Positions 11,640 through 23,000 of a DNA stretch of 64,000 nucleotides are shown piece after piece. Below the pieces are notes generated by a model. It worked only from the letters and a program-made list of their open reading frames with translations. It had not been told where the DNA came from and made no database searches. The stretch covers positions 62,001-126,000 of the forward strand of contig CAMPDV010000898.1 in NCBI GenBank assembly GCA_946699065.1. The letters run 5' to 3'. This DNA comes from Loxodes magnus (taxonomy: Eukaryota; Ciliophora; Karyorelictea; Loxodida; Loxodidae). Every line of letters begins with the position of its first letter. Position 1 is the first letter of the stretch. Both the position numbers and the translations under genes were made by a program.

Positions 11640-13110
11640 TATTGATTTTTAATATGACTATGATTAAATGACTAGACAGCAGATTTCTACAGAAAATCTC
11701 ATTAACTACATGTGAAGGTTAATTTCTATTGTAATTTTTACTTTAATGAAGAAGATTCTTCAAATATAATGCTTAGATATGTCAACCCTTTTAGTAATGC
11801 AGAGTATCAAGACCTCACATGAAATGAGAGATGACTTGACGAGTATGAAAAATACCACTATCAAACTAAACTTAAAAAGAAACTTTTTACTATGTTTCCA
11901 GGAACTTAAAAAAGATTATATATTTCTTTGTTGGTGATAAGTCTAACAGGACTAATAACTTATTCATTTAGTTAATAATTTAGTTATTATAAGATAAGAA
12001 ATTATCAAGCTATATTAAAATGATAAGTATTAGCTATTTATTAACAGATAAATTATTGTTATGCTAGTTACTATTATTTTACCCTTGTCATTAATTATAC
12101 CTTTAGAACCATTTCATAATATTGAAGTTTGCTTAGCTGGTTCTAACTATTTGCTCTTAAGGTTCCTTTTAATATTCTTTCATTCTGAAATAGCTATATT
12201 AGTTAGGTATTAGTCTAAATATTTCTTACTCAATATACTTATTTAATAATATCTAATTGCAGTAGCTTATATTACTAGATGCCTATATAAATATAATTGC
12301 TTAAAGAATCCTTTAAACTATTAGCTATATATCATTATTTTATTTTCCCCATGCAAGCAGATAATTTATCTGCTTTTTCGATACCTTCAATATAGGAATT
12401 ACTAGATCTAAAACTCTGCTATTTATTAGATTTATTATAGTTGCTTTTAATAGTAAACCAGAGTCATTTAGTCTACTCCTGATAAATCAAATATTAAAAT
12501 GATGATGATGTTGGTCTTAAAGACTCAAACTGCTCAGAGTGAAATCTCAGATATCTAAATATGAATTTTCTTACCTTAAAGATTAGACTCTTTAGTGACT
12601 CTAGGGTCTAGAAAGTCTAAGAACATATTTTAAAAACTCCGACTCTGATACTGAACCTTTTGAACCCTAGAAGGATGAAATTTTAGCTAAAGGAACTACT
12701 TTGGCTAGAAGTATGGATATTAGTCTCCAAACTGAAAAATAAAGATAAAGAAATAGAAATCAAAATGATATGATAATGATCTTTTATAATAAAAAGTCGT
12801 TATTTATAAAAGGAGCATATGGAAATATATAAGGACTATGGAAAAGGCTTATTGGATTAATTTAGGCAGAAATAATTAGACTAAAATTGAGAATCTGAAG
12901 GTAAGCAAATTTAAGTTATAAAAAGGCTAAAATTAACTTTAAAAATAGCTTCTATCATATATATCAACAGTAGATATAAGTTTTTGCTTCAAAAGGTATT
13001 AAATCAATCAATTCAATTCTTTAATAACCTTAACCAAGCATAAAATGTGGCTGTAATAAGAGAACTAAAAATTAAAAAAGCAAAATATTAAAAATGAGAA
13101 ATAGAAGCTT
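11640..13110 (+). pseudogene. Y2 gene: membrane protein with C-terminal coiled coil (copy A)
   Basis: Coherent protein segments occur in order but in different frames. Around 11.69-11.98 kb: EEDSSNIMLRYVNPFSNAEY to a hydrophobic RLYISLLVISLTGLITY. From about 12.05 kb: MLVTIILPLSLIIPLEPF plus further hydrophobic sequence. Around 12.55-12.90 kb: an acidic stretch with NSDSDTEPFEPQKDEIL. Around 13.02-13.10 kb: a coiled coil with LQQENQKLKKQNIKNEKQKL. Copies B (minus, about 31.2-29.7 kb) and C (minus, about 42.2-40.6 kb) conserve parts, for example MLVTIILPL in B. Frame changes could be short introns or frameshifts; I call it a damaged gene. The Gag-like insertion begins just beyond the coiled coil at about 13.27 kb. 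No family is recognised. Confidence 0.45.
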
Positions 13111-13269
13111 GAAATGTAGCTCGATAAGTTCAAATATGAGACTTCCTAGATATCTGAAAAAGGGAATAAATGCATTATAAAATAGTCCTTTGATATTTCT
13201 TTTTAACTTGTCATTTAAAACTATATTAATTGAAGGTTCAATAGTTAATTTACAAAGTAAAGAATAAAT

Positions 13270-14925
13270 CTATTTTTTAAATAAAGTTAAAAGTTAAAAA
13301 GCTTTGCTAAAGCCTTAGTAGTCAGCCATCTGGCCTATTCTATCAGCTTGTCTCCATTAGTTTGTCTTGAATTTCTACTAGGCTTAGTTAGGCGGTGTAG
13401 CATTTCATTAGCGCACCATCCTTTAAAAAAGGATAAAAGGATAAAATTAAGTTTATAGTTTTAGAAAAGAGCTCCAGGATTCACTTGTTTTTGTTCCTGC
13501 TCTTTCCTGAACTAAAGGACTGCGTAGGACTACATTAGTCCGCCATCCTTGTCTCTCCCTCATCCACTAATTATCGTTATAGTTTCTTCTTCCATTTTTA
13601 TAAAACTCGTTGTTTCTTGAGTTGTAGAATTTCTTTCTGTATACTTATCCTGTTCTTGTTGGTCATATTCTGAAAAGTTAGTCTAATATTTATTACTTGT
13701 TAATTTTTTCAATTTCTTGTTTCTTCCAGCATTTTTTCCAACAATGATTTTTCTAGCATAAATAGCACCGAATCTTTTTGCGATAATAATTGATCTTATT
13801 TATTTCTTATTATTAGAATTCCGATTCGCTTTCCATTGGGATATTTGATTATTAATCTTATTAATCTTATAATTTTTAAATTATTACTTGTTATTATTCT
13901 TGTTTTTCTTAAAGTTGCTTTATTTGATATTCAATTTAAGATAAATGAAATTGGAACATTTGAGGGACTTCGTTAAATTATTTATCAATTTATTCCAATT
14001 TAATTACTATTTACGATTAGATTTTATTTAATGATTCATCTATGGATGGGAATTATAGGTTTAATTATTCCATTAATTTTTCTAGTAAGTTTTCTAAATT
14101 TTCTATTTTTTATCTTTGCTTTTTCAAGTCATATTGGATATTTGATATCTTTTGCTGAACTGATTATGCAAAGGATTCCTTAGATTATTAATCTTTATCT
14201 TATTAAGGCTATTCTTCAATTAAATTAGGTTATTCTTATTTTTTCAAGTATTCGTTAATAGAGGTCTATTATTTCTTAGGTGCCATTTTTTTAATATTCT
14301 GAATAGTTTTCATCTTGCATGTAGTGTTCCTAATTATTTATCCAAGGATTAAGATTTGAATTAAAGAATTTTTTTCTATAAATTTTTCCGCTTTATGTTG
14401 ATATATCCTAAATAGTTTTCTAAAAATATCTTATTTATTCTTTCTTTAAATTTCGCTTAGTTAGTAACAGTATTTTCATTGGTGTTATTTATTGCACACG
14501 TAGCATTTTATTCTTCTTTTAACCTATTATTCCTGTAACACTTATTTAATTTAATTTTACTAGTTATTTTAAATAAACGTTTACTGTTTATTTTAATTTG
14601 AGGCTTCATTTTCTATTTCCATAGGATCTGATTAATTCTGTTAAAACGAAAATGGTGTAACTTGAATTTATTATTAAATTTAAAGAATTCTTTGTTCCAG
14701 TTTGTTTTCTATTTCTTATGATTATTAATATTGTTTCTCAAGTAAAGACGTTATTAGTTTTTCTAATTTTTCTACTTTATCAGTGAGGTATCTATTTTTA
14801 AACATAAACTCTTTTAATGACTTAGATAATATTTCTATTTGAGTTTGTGTCGGAAGTTTTTTTAGTTCTGGATTTCCAAGTGGTTAATGTTCGTCATATC
14901 AATCATATTTCTCACTTTCACTCAT
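13270..14925 (-). CDS. Gag-like protein with two coiled-coil/zinc-knuckle repeats
   Basis: ATG at 14925-14923 starts a single minus-strand frame (TAA/TAG = Gln, TGA = Trp) of about 550 codons; no stop could be fixed. Order: acidic N-terminus (MSESEKYDWYDEHQPLGNPE), coiled coil, Gln/Asn-rich linker, first knuckle CYVCNKQHQWKYC (C-x2-C-x3-H-x4-C), then a second round of coiled coil and Gln-rich linker with second knuckle CYLCQKNHCWKKC. Each knuckle is followed by a similar helix ending LFRIY or LFRIW, so the protein arose by internal tandem duplication. CCHC knuckles after a coiled coil are typical of retrotransposon Gag/ORF1 proteins that bind RNA. The basic tail (RQGWRTNVVLRSPL onward) may continue past the insert edge. 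A degenerate relative is at 51.8-52.3 kb. Gag-like identity is inference from architecture. Confidence 0.7.
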
Positions 14926-15020
14926 TGTAATTATTTCTTTTTTTTATTTTTTAGAGAATTTTCCTGTTTAAATGTTTTGTTCAAAGTTCTGTTATTTCTT
15001 AGAAGCCACTTTTTATATAT
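13270..15020 (-). mobile_element. 1.7 kb insertion in copy A carrying a Gag-like ORF
   Basis: Segment Y of copy A matches B and C up to about 13270 and again from about 15020. The ~1.75 kb between is absent from both B and C, which are contiguous at the corresponding point (about 29.6 and 40.6 kb). The insert has slightly higher GC and contains one long minus-strand ORF with zinc knuckles. It is most likely a retroelement fragment or a non-autonomous element. I could not see convincing terminal repeats or target-site duplications. Confidence 0.65.
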
Positions 15021-15349
15021 ATAATAAAGGGTGTATATGTGTATTATCTAGATTCTTCTAGATAAATTAGTATAAAGTAAAAAACAAAAGGCTAAGCTAC
15101 TAGTCTGATAAAATAACTGCAATCTAATTTACATATTTGGTTAAAAATAATTTACTATAAAGGGAATAAAGAAGGTTAAGTTACCATTTGCTTATTTAAT
15201 TATAAAAAGGTAATAAATATAGCTACTAAGCTTTGCTTTATATAAAAAGGCTAAGTTTATAAGAACATCAAGTATTTTAATTATAAAAATCATATTTAAA
15301 ATATTTTAGTAGGAGGATTGGCTTTTAGTCTTTTATTGCTATCAAATGA

Positions 15350-15640
15350 GCTACTGTTTTATAAAGTATTAAATGTGAAAGTATTAGATGATTTAACTAA
15401 CTAAAGGAAAGAAATAAAAATAATAAAAGCTTTATACCTTTCTTTTAATGGTTAAATTAGAAAGCTTTTTAGCTAAAATTATCTATTAAATATATTTTTA
15501 TAAGCTTCATGTCTACTTAAAAATTAAATAGTAAAATGCTTAAAGGATACAATTAGTTAACTTTTAATTAAATTAAGAATTATTTAAAACTTATTAAAAA
15601 GTAAGCAGGTTTATTTAGTTATACAACTGTGAGTAAATAC
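15350..15640 (+). repeat. Third partial copy of the U3 upstream region
   Basis: This matches about 620-920 (upstream of U3 copy 1) closely, including the end of the Kelch-related sequence, and joins directly to U3 copy 2. Copy A of the duplicated block ends immediately before it, so the two duplications abut here. Confidence 0.6.
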
Positions 15641-15646
15641 AATCAT

Positions 15647-15733
15647 AAAAAGATGAAATGGTTAGTTTATAAGATTAAAACCTTAATAGAATAAAAAGAA
15701 AATATTATATATTTAATTAACAAAAATAAGAGT
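15647..15733 (+). promoter_or_regulatory. Conserved upstream element of U3 snoRNA copy 2
   Basis: Same ~87 bases as upstream of the other two U3 genes, including GATGAAATGGTTAG and the TATA-like ATTATATATT. Homology with copy 3 stops near the left edge of this element, so it marks the smallest conserved unit shared by all three loci. Confidence 0.6.
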
Positions 15734-15883
15734 AAGACTGTACTCGTACAGGATCACTTCTATAGGAGATTCTACTCGTTTGCTCCAACAAACGAGACTC
15801 CAACCCAATCTAGGAAGACGATTAACGCACTTTTCTCAGCAGGAGTTATCGATGACGCTAAGAGAAGAAGTGGTTCTGACTAG
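15734..15883 (+). ncRNA. U3: U3 small nucleolar RNA, copy 2
   Basis: Nearly identical to copy 1 over 150 nt, with the box A region, the C-like box and the TCTGA box D intact. The only obvious difference is C at 15819 instead of T, inside the GATGATT C'-like box (here GACGATT), which may weaken that box. Downstream sequence stays similar to the other copies for about 60 nt. It has the same upstream element, so it is probably transcribed unless the C' change matters. Confidence 0.88.
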
Positions 15884-15949
15884 ATAATCAATCTAAAAAA
15901 ATATTTTAAGGATGTGAAATAAAAAGGATTAATGTTTTAAAAAAAGCAT

Positions 15950-17355
15950 ATTGTACGTCTAGCTATTAAAAATTAATCTCAACTGCTTCATTAATAGTAA
16001 GCTTTATTTTATCAATAATTGCATAAAATTTAGATTTTAAGATAGAAATCGATGAAAAGATTCTTAAATTTATCTCTTTCATTAGTAATAATTTGAGAAT
16101 GTTTCAACTTATTTTAATTTAATACTAAAAATTTACGAAAACTAGGTAGTGTATAAAGATAAAATTAAAACTTGATTCATTAAGCAGAAGAAAAGGAAAA
16201 ATAAAAATGAATAAATATAATATATTGAGCGAAAGGGCTAAACTAAGAATCTTTAGATAAATTAAAATATAAAATATAACAATATTTCTGAAATAAATTA
16301 CAAGTTTTAAAGACTATTAAATGTATATCCACTTAAAATAAAAGATAAAACTCTATTAATAAAATTTATATTACCGGTCTTAGATTATTTTCCAAGAATC
16401 TTGCTTTGACCTTCTATAGAAATAATTTGCTAATAAATAAAAAAAATTAATACTAAAGTTAGAAAATAATTTATAAAAAATAAAACAACAAAAATGACTT
16501 AATCTAAGTTCCTTTTTTACGAATTTACTAATTCAATTTTATTTTTAATTAAATATCCTATTCAATATATGATTAAAATTAAAGTATAATCAATTATTTT
16601 AGTGGCTATCATTATTTTAAGATTATTATGAAAATGTTTTGAGCTCATTAGTCATTTTCTCTTGTTCTAAAGTAGATTTTAAATTAAATTATCCTTTATA
16701 ATTTAAAAAACTAGCTTTAGTGATAAAAGTTGTTTTTATTATTTTAATGATATAAAATATTATAATATTCAAATGTTCACAAGTCTATATTTATATTATA
16801 TGTCTCTAATCTTTTTAACTATTTTAAATTTTTTTGGTTTTAGTTTTAGTATAATAGCTTTGGCATAAACTTTAAGATAATTTACATATTTGAGTTTAGT
16901 ATTTTAATAATGCATTTATAGAAATATCTACTTAATTCTAAAGATATAAGTATTCCTAGATTACTTAAATTATTAAATTCTTTGGAGTGATTATAACAAA
17001 TGCTTATCTTTCAGTGCATATTTTATATGTTTAGCCTTTTAAATACATTTAGTGTTTTCTACTTGCTGACATTGGCTAAATTACCTATATAAACTTATCA
17101 ATATCTTTCCAGTTACAATATAATCATTTTATTTTCCTTCTAAATCCAAAATTATATTCAGAGTTATGAATATAATTTATGCATAGCTAGTCTAAAAATA
17201 AAAATCCAATAGTTTAAAGTTCTAAATAAAAAATGAAATAATAAATAAATTGTTAATGAAGAGGAAAAGAGAAATCAATTAACTTAAGATTCAATTAAAT
17301 AATACTGGGATTTTATAAGTTACTAAACTATTTATAAAGGATGAGTTAAAGTATA
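15950..17355. other. AT-rich stretch with no supported gene
   Basis: I see no recognisable coding block, RNA gene or repeat with a partner elsewhere in the window. In a code without ordinary stops an unrecognised gene cannot be excluded. Confidence 0.4.
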
Positions 17356-17363
17356 AATAATAT

Positions 17364-17435
17364 AGCGGGGTAGCGCAGTGGAAGCGCGCTGGGCCCATAA
17401 CCCAGAGGTCGGTAGATCGAAACTACTCCTCGCTA
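17364..17435 (+). tRNA. Initiator tRNA-Met (CAT anticodon)
   Basis: A complete 72-base cloverleaf. The acceptor stem AGCGGGG (17364-17370) pairs with CCTCGCT (17428-17434), with A discriminator at 17435. The anticodon stem CTGGG/CCCAG holds loop CCCATAA with CAT at 17396-17398. The T arm GGTAG/CTACT has loop ATCGAAA. Initiator features are visible: an A1-T72 pair, three G-C pairs at the base of the anticodon stem, and an A-starting, A-ending T loop in place of TTC. Internal promoter boxes are present (TAGCGCAGTGG for box A). Five Ts follow at 17436-17440 as a Pol III terminator. It carries the methionine used to start translation. Confidence 0.97.
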
Positions 17436-17440
17436 TTTTT
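17436..17440 (+). terminator. Pol III T-run terminator of tRNA-Met
   Basis: TTTTT directly after the discriminator base of the tRNA, the usual RNA polymerase III stop. Confidence 0.85.
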
Positions 17441-17444
17441 ATAG

Positions 17445-20085
17445 TTTTAATTTATAGTAAAACATTTAATAAAATTTAAAAATAAAAAAATGAAATAATG
17501 ATTGAAATAAAGCTAAATATAAACAATCTTTTATCTTTAATTGCTTTTAAGCTTAATTATATAAATACTTTTAAGTGTGTGATTATTCAAATGCTTTCCA
17601 AATATTATTCTTCTTTTTTTAAATGTATCTAGTCCCTTTAATTTAAAAGGAGATTTCTATATTTTGTGATTTTTGATTTTTATCTATCATTTAAAACTGT
17701 AAAGAATTATTATAATTCTAAACAAGAATAAGCTTCATATTTATAAATATTTTAGATTTTTCTCTTTAGTATTTTTGATTTCCTTTAATATAAAAGTTCT
17801 TAAAATAATCCTTTCTATTTTCTAAATATTTTTATAGTTTTTAATGCTTCAATTATAATTAAAAATATCCATTTATTTTTGATGAAATCTAACTAAGTAT
17901 TTATTTAATCATTTAATTGTTTTACAAACCATGAAAAGGCTTTACTATGAAACTTAATTATTTTTATGAACTATCTTAGTTAAACTGAAGGTGGATAATA
18001 TCTTCCTTTGATCTACAAATAAAGCTATAAATCACTCAATTTTAAATATTTAATGCTCTAGTTATTTCGTATCTTTGGCTTCCCATTTCTCAATCTGATG
18101 GTTTTTTTAAGTTAAGAAATAATTAATTTTTATTTTAGAATCACTTGGTTTTTTTAGCTTTTGATGGAGAATTTTGAGACAATCAATGATATTTTAATAT
18201 TGTGATAGATAATGTTGAATCTTTGGCTTATTTGTCCAAAGTAAAAATAATATAACTAAGAGAAGAAGTTGGGATAATAAAGTAATTCCATTCAAGGTAT
18301 TGAAAGGAAACTAGTTATAGATCCTTTTTATATAGTTTGAAGTAAAAAAGAAGGGTATAGAATTAAATTAGAATGGTAACTGATTTAGGCTATATAAAAA
18401 TTATTATTTTTTGGTCCGTTAGAGGTAAAAATAAGCTAGAATATCAATGACTCAGGAAGAAAGATAGAAGATAAAAATAGATCTGAATAGATTTATGGAG
18501 ATCAGAAAAAAATTAAAAAATAAACTTAATTCTAATTTAAATCAATTGATGTAATTTTAGTTATGATAATTAAGATTTTACGAATTGAAGCCTAATTTAA
18601 TCCTTATTTTATACAAATAAATAATAGCAAAAAAGAAAATTAGCTTTAAAGAAATTATATATTTGGTAAGAAATTAGATATAGCTAAAACCCTAAAGGTA
18701 GATTAAGTTCTAGAAGGCATAAACAAATTTGCTATATTTTAAGTAAGATAAATATATCAAATACTATAGGATAAAATCTAAAGTTAAGCTAATATTTTCT
18801 TAAATCAACTAAAAAATATTAAATCAAATGGGTAGAAATCTTTAAAATATAAAGCCAACTAAATTCAAAAAAGCTAAATTGAGAAATTTAAATATTTCTA
18901 ATTTTCAACTCTAAAAATATAGAAAAATAAGATATTTAAAAAGTAAAGAAATTTCTAATAAATGTTTAAGTGACTAAGTTTCGAAATGTAATCTTCGAAT
19001 AATTTCACTTAAAAAATGAGAGAACTGGAATATTTAATAGGACTAAATAAAAAATAAATTAATTTTATTTACTAAAATAAAATAAATAAAACTTTAAATC
19101 ATTTCTATATTCTTTACTTTTTATAAATTTTATAGAAGACATTTAATCTTATAGATTTAATTGCTAATTATTTTGTTCTCTAAATGAAGTTTAATGCAAT
19201 TTCCTTTTAGTTTTATCCAAAAAATTTATTTATATGAAGCCTTAGAATTTATAACTTATTATTTAACTTTTGTTTTCCTAGAAATATTAAAATTAAAATT
19301 TCTAAAATTTAAAAGAAAAGCTTAAATTTAATTTACTAGTATTTAAATTAAAAGTCTTATAATCTTTATTTAAATTGGAGTTTAATTTCTAGTGAAATGT
19401 TTGCTTTTATTTCGGAGTAATTTCAGTAATCTTTTCAAACTCTAGTTTGAAATAATGGGAATTAGCTGCTTATAAGTGTATAAATAGGATTTGTTCTTTA
19501 TACTCTTATTCGTTTCTTGGTTTACTTGGATTTAAAATTTAAAGAATTGTATTAAATTGATTTTCATTATAAACCTTAATAAAAACTGATTGTAATCCCA
19601 TGCTGAGATTAATATAATAAAATGCATAGTTCTTACCTTATTCTCAAACTAGTTGCTATCTACTTAATGTTGAGATAAATTTAACTAACCCTATCTTACT
19701 CTTATTTATACTTATTTTATGCCTATTTCTTCCTTTTATTCAGCAAAGCAAAATTACCTTCTCACCATATATTTAAATAATTAACTCTGATAAATTCGAG
19801 TGATAATTAAACATTTGGATCCTTTTATCTCTAGAGATAACTAATAAAAATTAAAGATATGAATCCTTAAATAGATAATAAAGCAATATTTATAGCTAAA
19901 TAATACAAAAATTAAGAAATCATAGTAGTTAGTAATCATCTGATTACTTAAAGTGAAATAGGCTTAAATTATATGCTAAAGGGTATATAAGCATATTAGA
20001 TCAGGTGTATAGAGAATGTTTTGGATTGATCTTGTATTTGTATTTTCTAAATTAGTATTGGCTTCTTAAGCTGTATATATAATAT
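17445..20085. other. AT-rich stretch with no supported gene
   Basis: About 2.6 kb between the tRNA and the receptor gene. I found no motif-bearing translation, RNA gene or repeat partner. Some A-rich parts (18.2-19.1 kb) can be read as Lys-rich protein on plus, but nothing separates this from composition. Confidence 0.4.
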
Positions 20086-20088
20086 AAA

Positions 20089-23000
20089 ATGGTTATATTT
20101 CTCTTAATATTCAACTTTTTTAGTCAATATGCATAGACATAATACGTTGATGTTTTGTATAGCGAAAGAAGTAATAGAGAATTAAAAGAGTTGGTGATTT
20201 AATCTCTTTAGTAGAGGTATTAGATGCAAGTAATACAGCTAATTATAAATAGCTAGTATGAAACTGCTTCTACTTTATAAGACATTAATAAAAAGCTTCC
20301 GATAAGTATGATAGTTGATATCACCCAAAACTAAATATTCACTTTTTGGATCTCCAAATTTTGTAATGAGAGCTAAATAATTCATCTCATAGTTGGACAG
20401 TAAAAGTATGGGAAATTATGAAATTGTTCTGTTTTTACTGATCTAGATGAAAAGGAAGAAATAGAAGCAACTATAATCTTACTTCATTACTTTAACTGAA
20501 GAAGAATAGGAATCTTCCAAGGTACTAATTTACATTCTTCTTTAGTCTAATTTTATTAAGATGAATAAATAGATCTAGTAGTTAGATATTTAATTCCTCG
20601 AGATACTAACGCATAGGAAAAAGTTTTGTTCTATGGAGAGCTTTTAAAATCCTAGGGATTAAGCATTTTTATATTCCTAGCTGAAGGAGATAATCTACAG
20701 TAGCTAAAGGAAATTGCTGATATGTTGAGTTTGAATACTAGAGGCTATCAATGAATTTTACCATAAAATGCGTTTATCGAAATTTATAAAAAGGTTCTCT
20801 AATAGAAAGATCAACGCTAAGGAATAATTTTCATTTCTTTAGGCTTGTTCTCTTCATAAGAGTAGGCTCAACTAGAATAATTTGAACATACTGTAGACAG
20901 CATCAATATATTCCTAAAGCATTTTAATGGAAATGCAGATATTAAGAAATTTCTATAAAATGGGCTGAAGAAGGAAAGTCAGTTTAAAATTTATAATTAT
21001 TAGAGGAATGAGATAAAAGAAGTAGGCTAAATTTACTTAAGCAATAAAACTATATAATGAACTTAAGAACTTATATTTCTAGGATCAGAGTTAACACCTC
21101 CATGTGATAAAGTCACAATTGAAATTTCATATTCATCTAACATTTCTAACTCTGATGGTACCATCGCAGTTACTTAGGTAGACGTGATTCATGGAGCAGA
21201 GCTTGCGATTCTAGAAATAAATCAGAAAAAGGAAATTTTATAGAACTTCATACTGAAAGGAAATGGATATGGAATTGGAGCTACTATTTGAGAAGCAGAT
21301 TACGTAGAATAATAGTATTAGAGTCAAAAGGATAAATATGGAGTAGGAATGCTAGCTCCTTACACATCTTGAATGACTTCAAATTGACTTCAGTTTTTAT
21401 ACTAGCATGATAACTATATTCCAGTGGTTGGAGCTGTTACAACTAGCAAGATTTTATCTAACAAAACAAGATTTCCTACCTTTGTTAGAACAATCTATTC
21501 AGATGCTTACATGTCTTAGCTTTAAATTAGATTAATCCAAATCTACAAATGAAAGAAAATAGCCATTTTGTATTAATCTAATAAATGAGGTTAAGACCTT
21601 GGAATGAGCATAATAAGAGAAGCTTAGAAATGAGGAATAGAAGTAGCTAATCCCGAGAACTTAAGGTAATATCATCTAAATGAACAGGAAATTCGAGATG
21701 AAAATTGGAAGCCATAAGTAAAAGCATTTTACGAGAGTAAAGCAAGAATTGGAATATGTGTCTGCTTTTAATATGATGCTTATGAATTTATTTTCCCCTA
21801 TTTATATGATTTAGGAGCTAGAGCTGGAGATTTTGTATGGCTAGCGAACGAATGGTTTGTCTCGGAATGAATACAGCAAGCAGATACAAACTAAAATTGG
21901 AAAAAAAGTTTAGAAGTAATAAAAGGAGCTTTTTCATACACTCCTTCTTCTTATAGAGGGGAATTAGGAGATCTCGTAAGAAAGAAGCACTAAAAAGTGT
22001 TTGGAAATGATCCTTACTGACTAACTTGCTTTAATTATGATGCTGCTCTACTACTAGGAAATGCTATAAATTATTAAATACAAACAGGATAAAATTACCT
22101 TGACTACTCTAGTACAAACAATGCCTTAAGAGCTATAAAAATATTGGGATGCTAAGGAAAAATATAAATAGAAAAGAACTCAAATGATCCAAATCTTAAA
22201 GTTTATGATATAATAAACATAAGAAATGACAACTAAAATAAGACTTGAAAAGACTAGAAGATAGGAACATTCTGTGCAGCATGTCCTGTTATACTATAGC
22301 TTGAAAAGTAAATAATATGAGGAGATGGAACTACTGCAATTCCTAAAGACTTTATAGAAGATATAGATTGTCCTTTTAGAAAAAGAGATATTCAAGCGTT
22401 TCACAAAGGAGAAGATTTAGTTTATATAACATACTCAATCTGAGTCTTTATTTCAGGCCTTTTACTAATAGTAAGCTATAGAAGTTGGAGAAACTTAGAA
22501 ATAGAAGAGATTAAAGAAAAAAAATATATGACTTTTACTGATGGACTGCAATACTTTCTATTTATTATTTAACAATGCTAGTTTCTTTCTGTTGGTCCAA
22601 GCTTGTCATATGTTAATGAAGATTTGTGAAACATAATTTCAATTCTAAAGTTTGATTTCTACTGGCTTAAATATATAAGAGCTATATAATTCAGTCAGGT
22701 GTTTTACATTGTTATCTTTATTTCAGTCACATGAATGACTATGCTTATATGAATATTTCTTAAGTTAGAAGTACGATGGAACATATTAGTCATAAGATAT
22801 ATAACTTAAATTTCATTTTATGTTCTACCTATTCTAAGTTAGGTCAGTTTAGTACCGGTTATCTATTCTATAAGTGATGTTTTTAAATGTGTAGAAGCGG
22901 TAGATTTTGATAAGAGTGGAAGCTTAAATTTCAATGAAAGTTTTTTACAACGAGATTGTTACATTCTATGCTGGAGGGATGATCACCTAGACTACTTAAT

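Larger units (their letters stand above)
2905..15340 (-). repeat. Duplicated block, copy A (inverted relative to B and C)
   Basis: This block matches copies B (about 28.9-38.9 kb) and C (about 39.9-51.1 kb) over most of its length. In B and C the order on plus is Y-X-W. Here it is W (2905-4650, reverse complement of B/C), then X (about 4665-6640, same orientation as B/C), then Y (about 6640-15340, reverse complement of B/C). So A as a whole is inverted, but its central X segment is not. A also carries an extra 1.7 kb inside Y (about 13.27-15.02 kb) and lacks the last ~400 bases of the Y end seen in B and C. Boundaries were set by eye to within tens of bases. Confidence 0.85.

Noticed and set aside
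17364-17435. Elongator tRNA-Met
   Set aside because: The A1-T72 pair, the GGG/CCC anticodon-stem base and the ATCGAAA T loop are initiator features.
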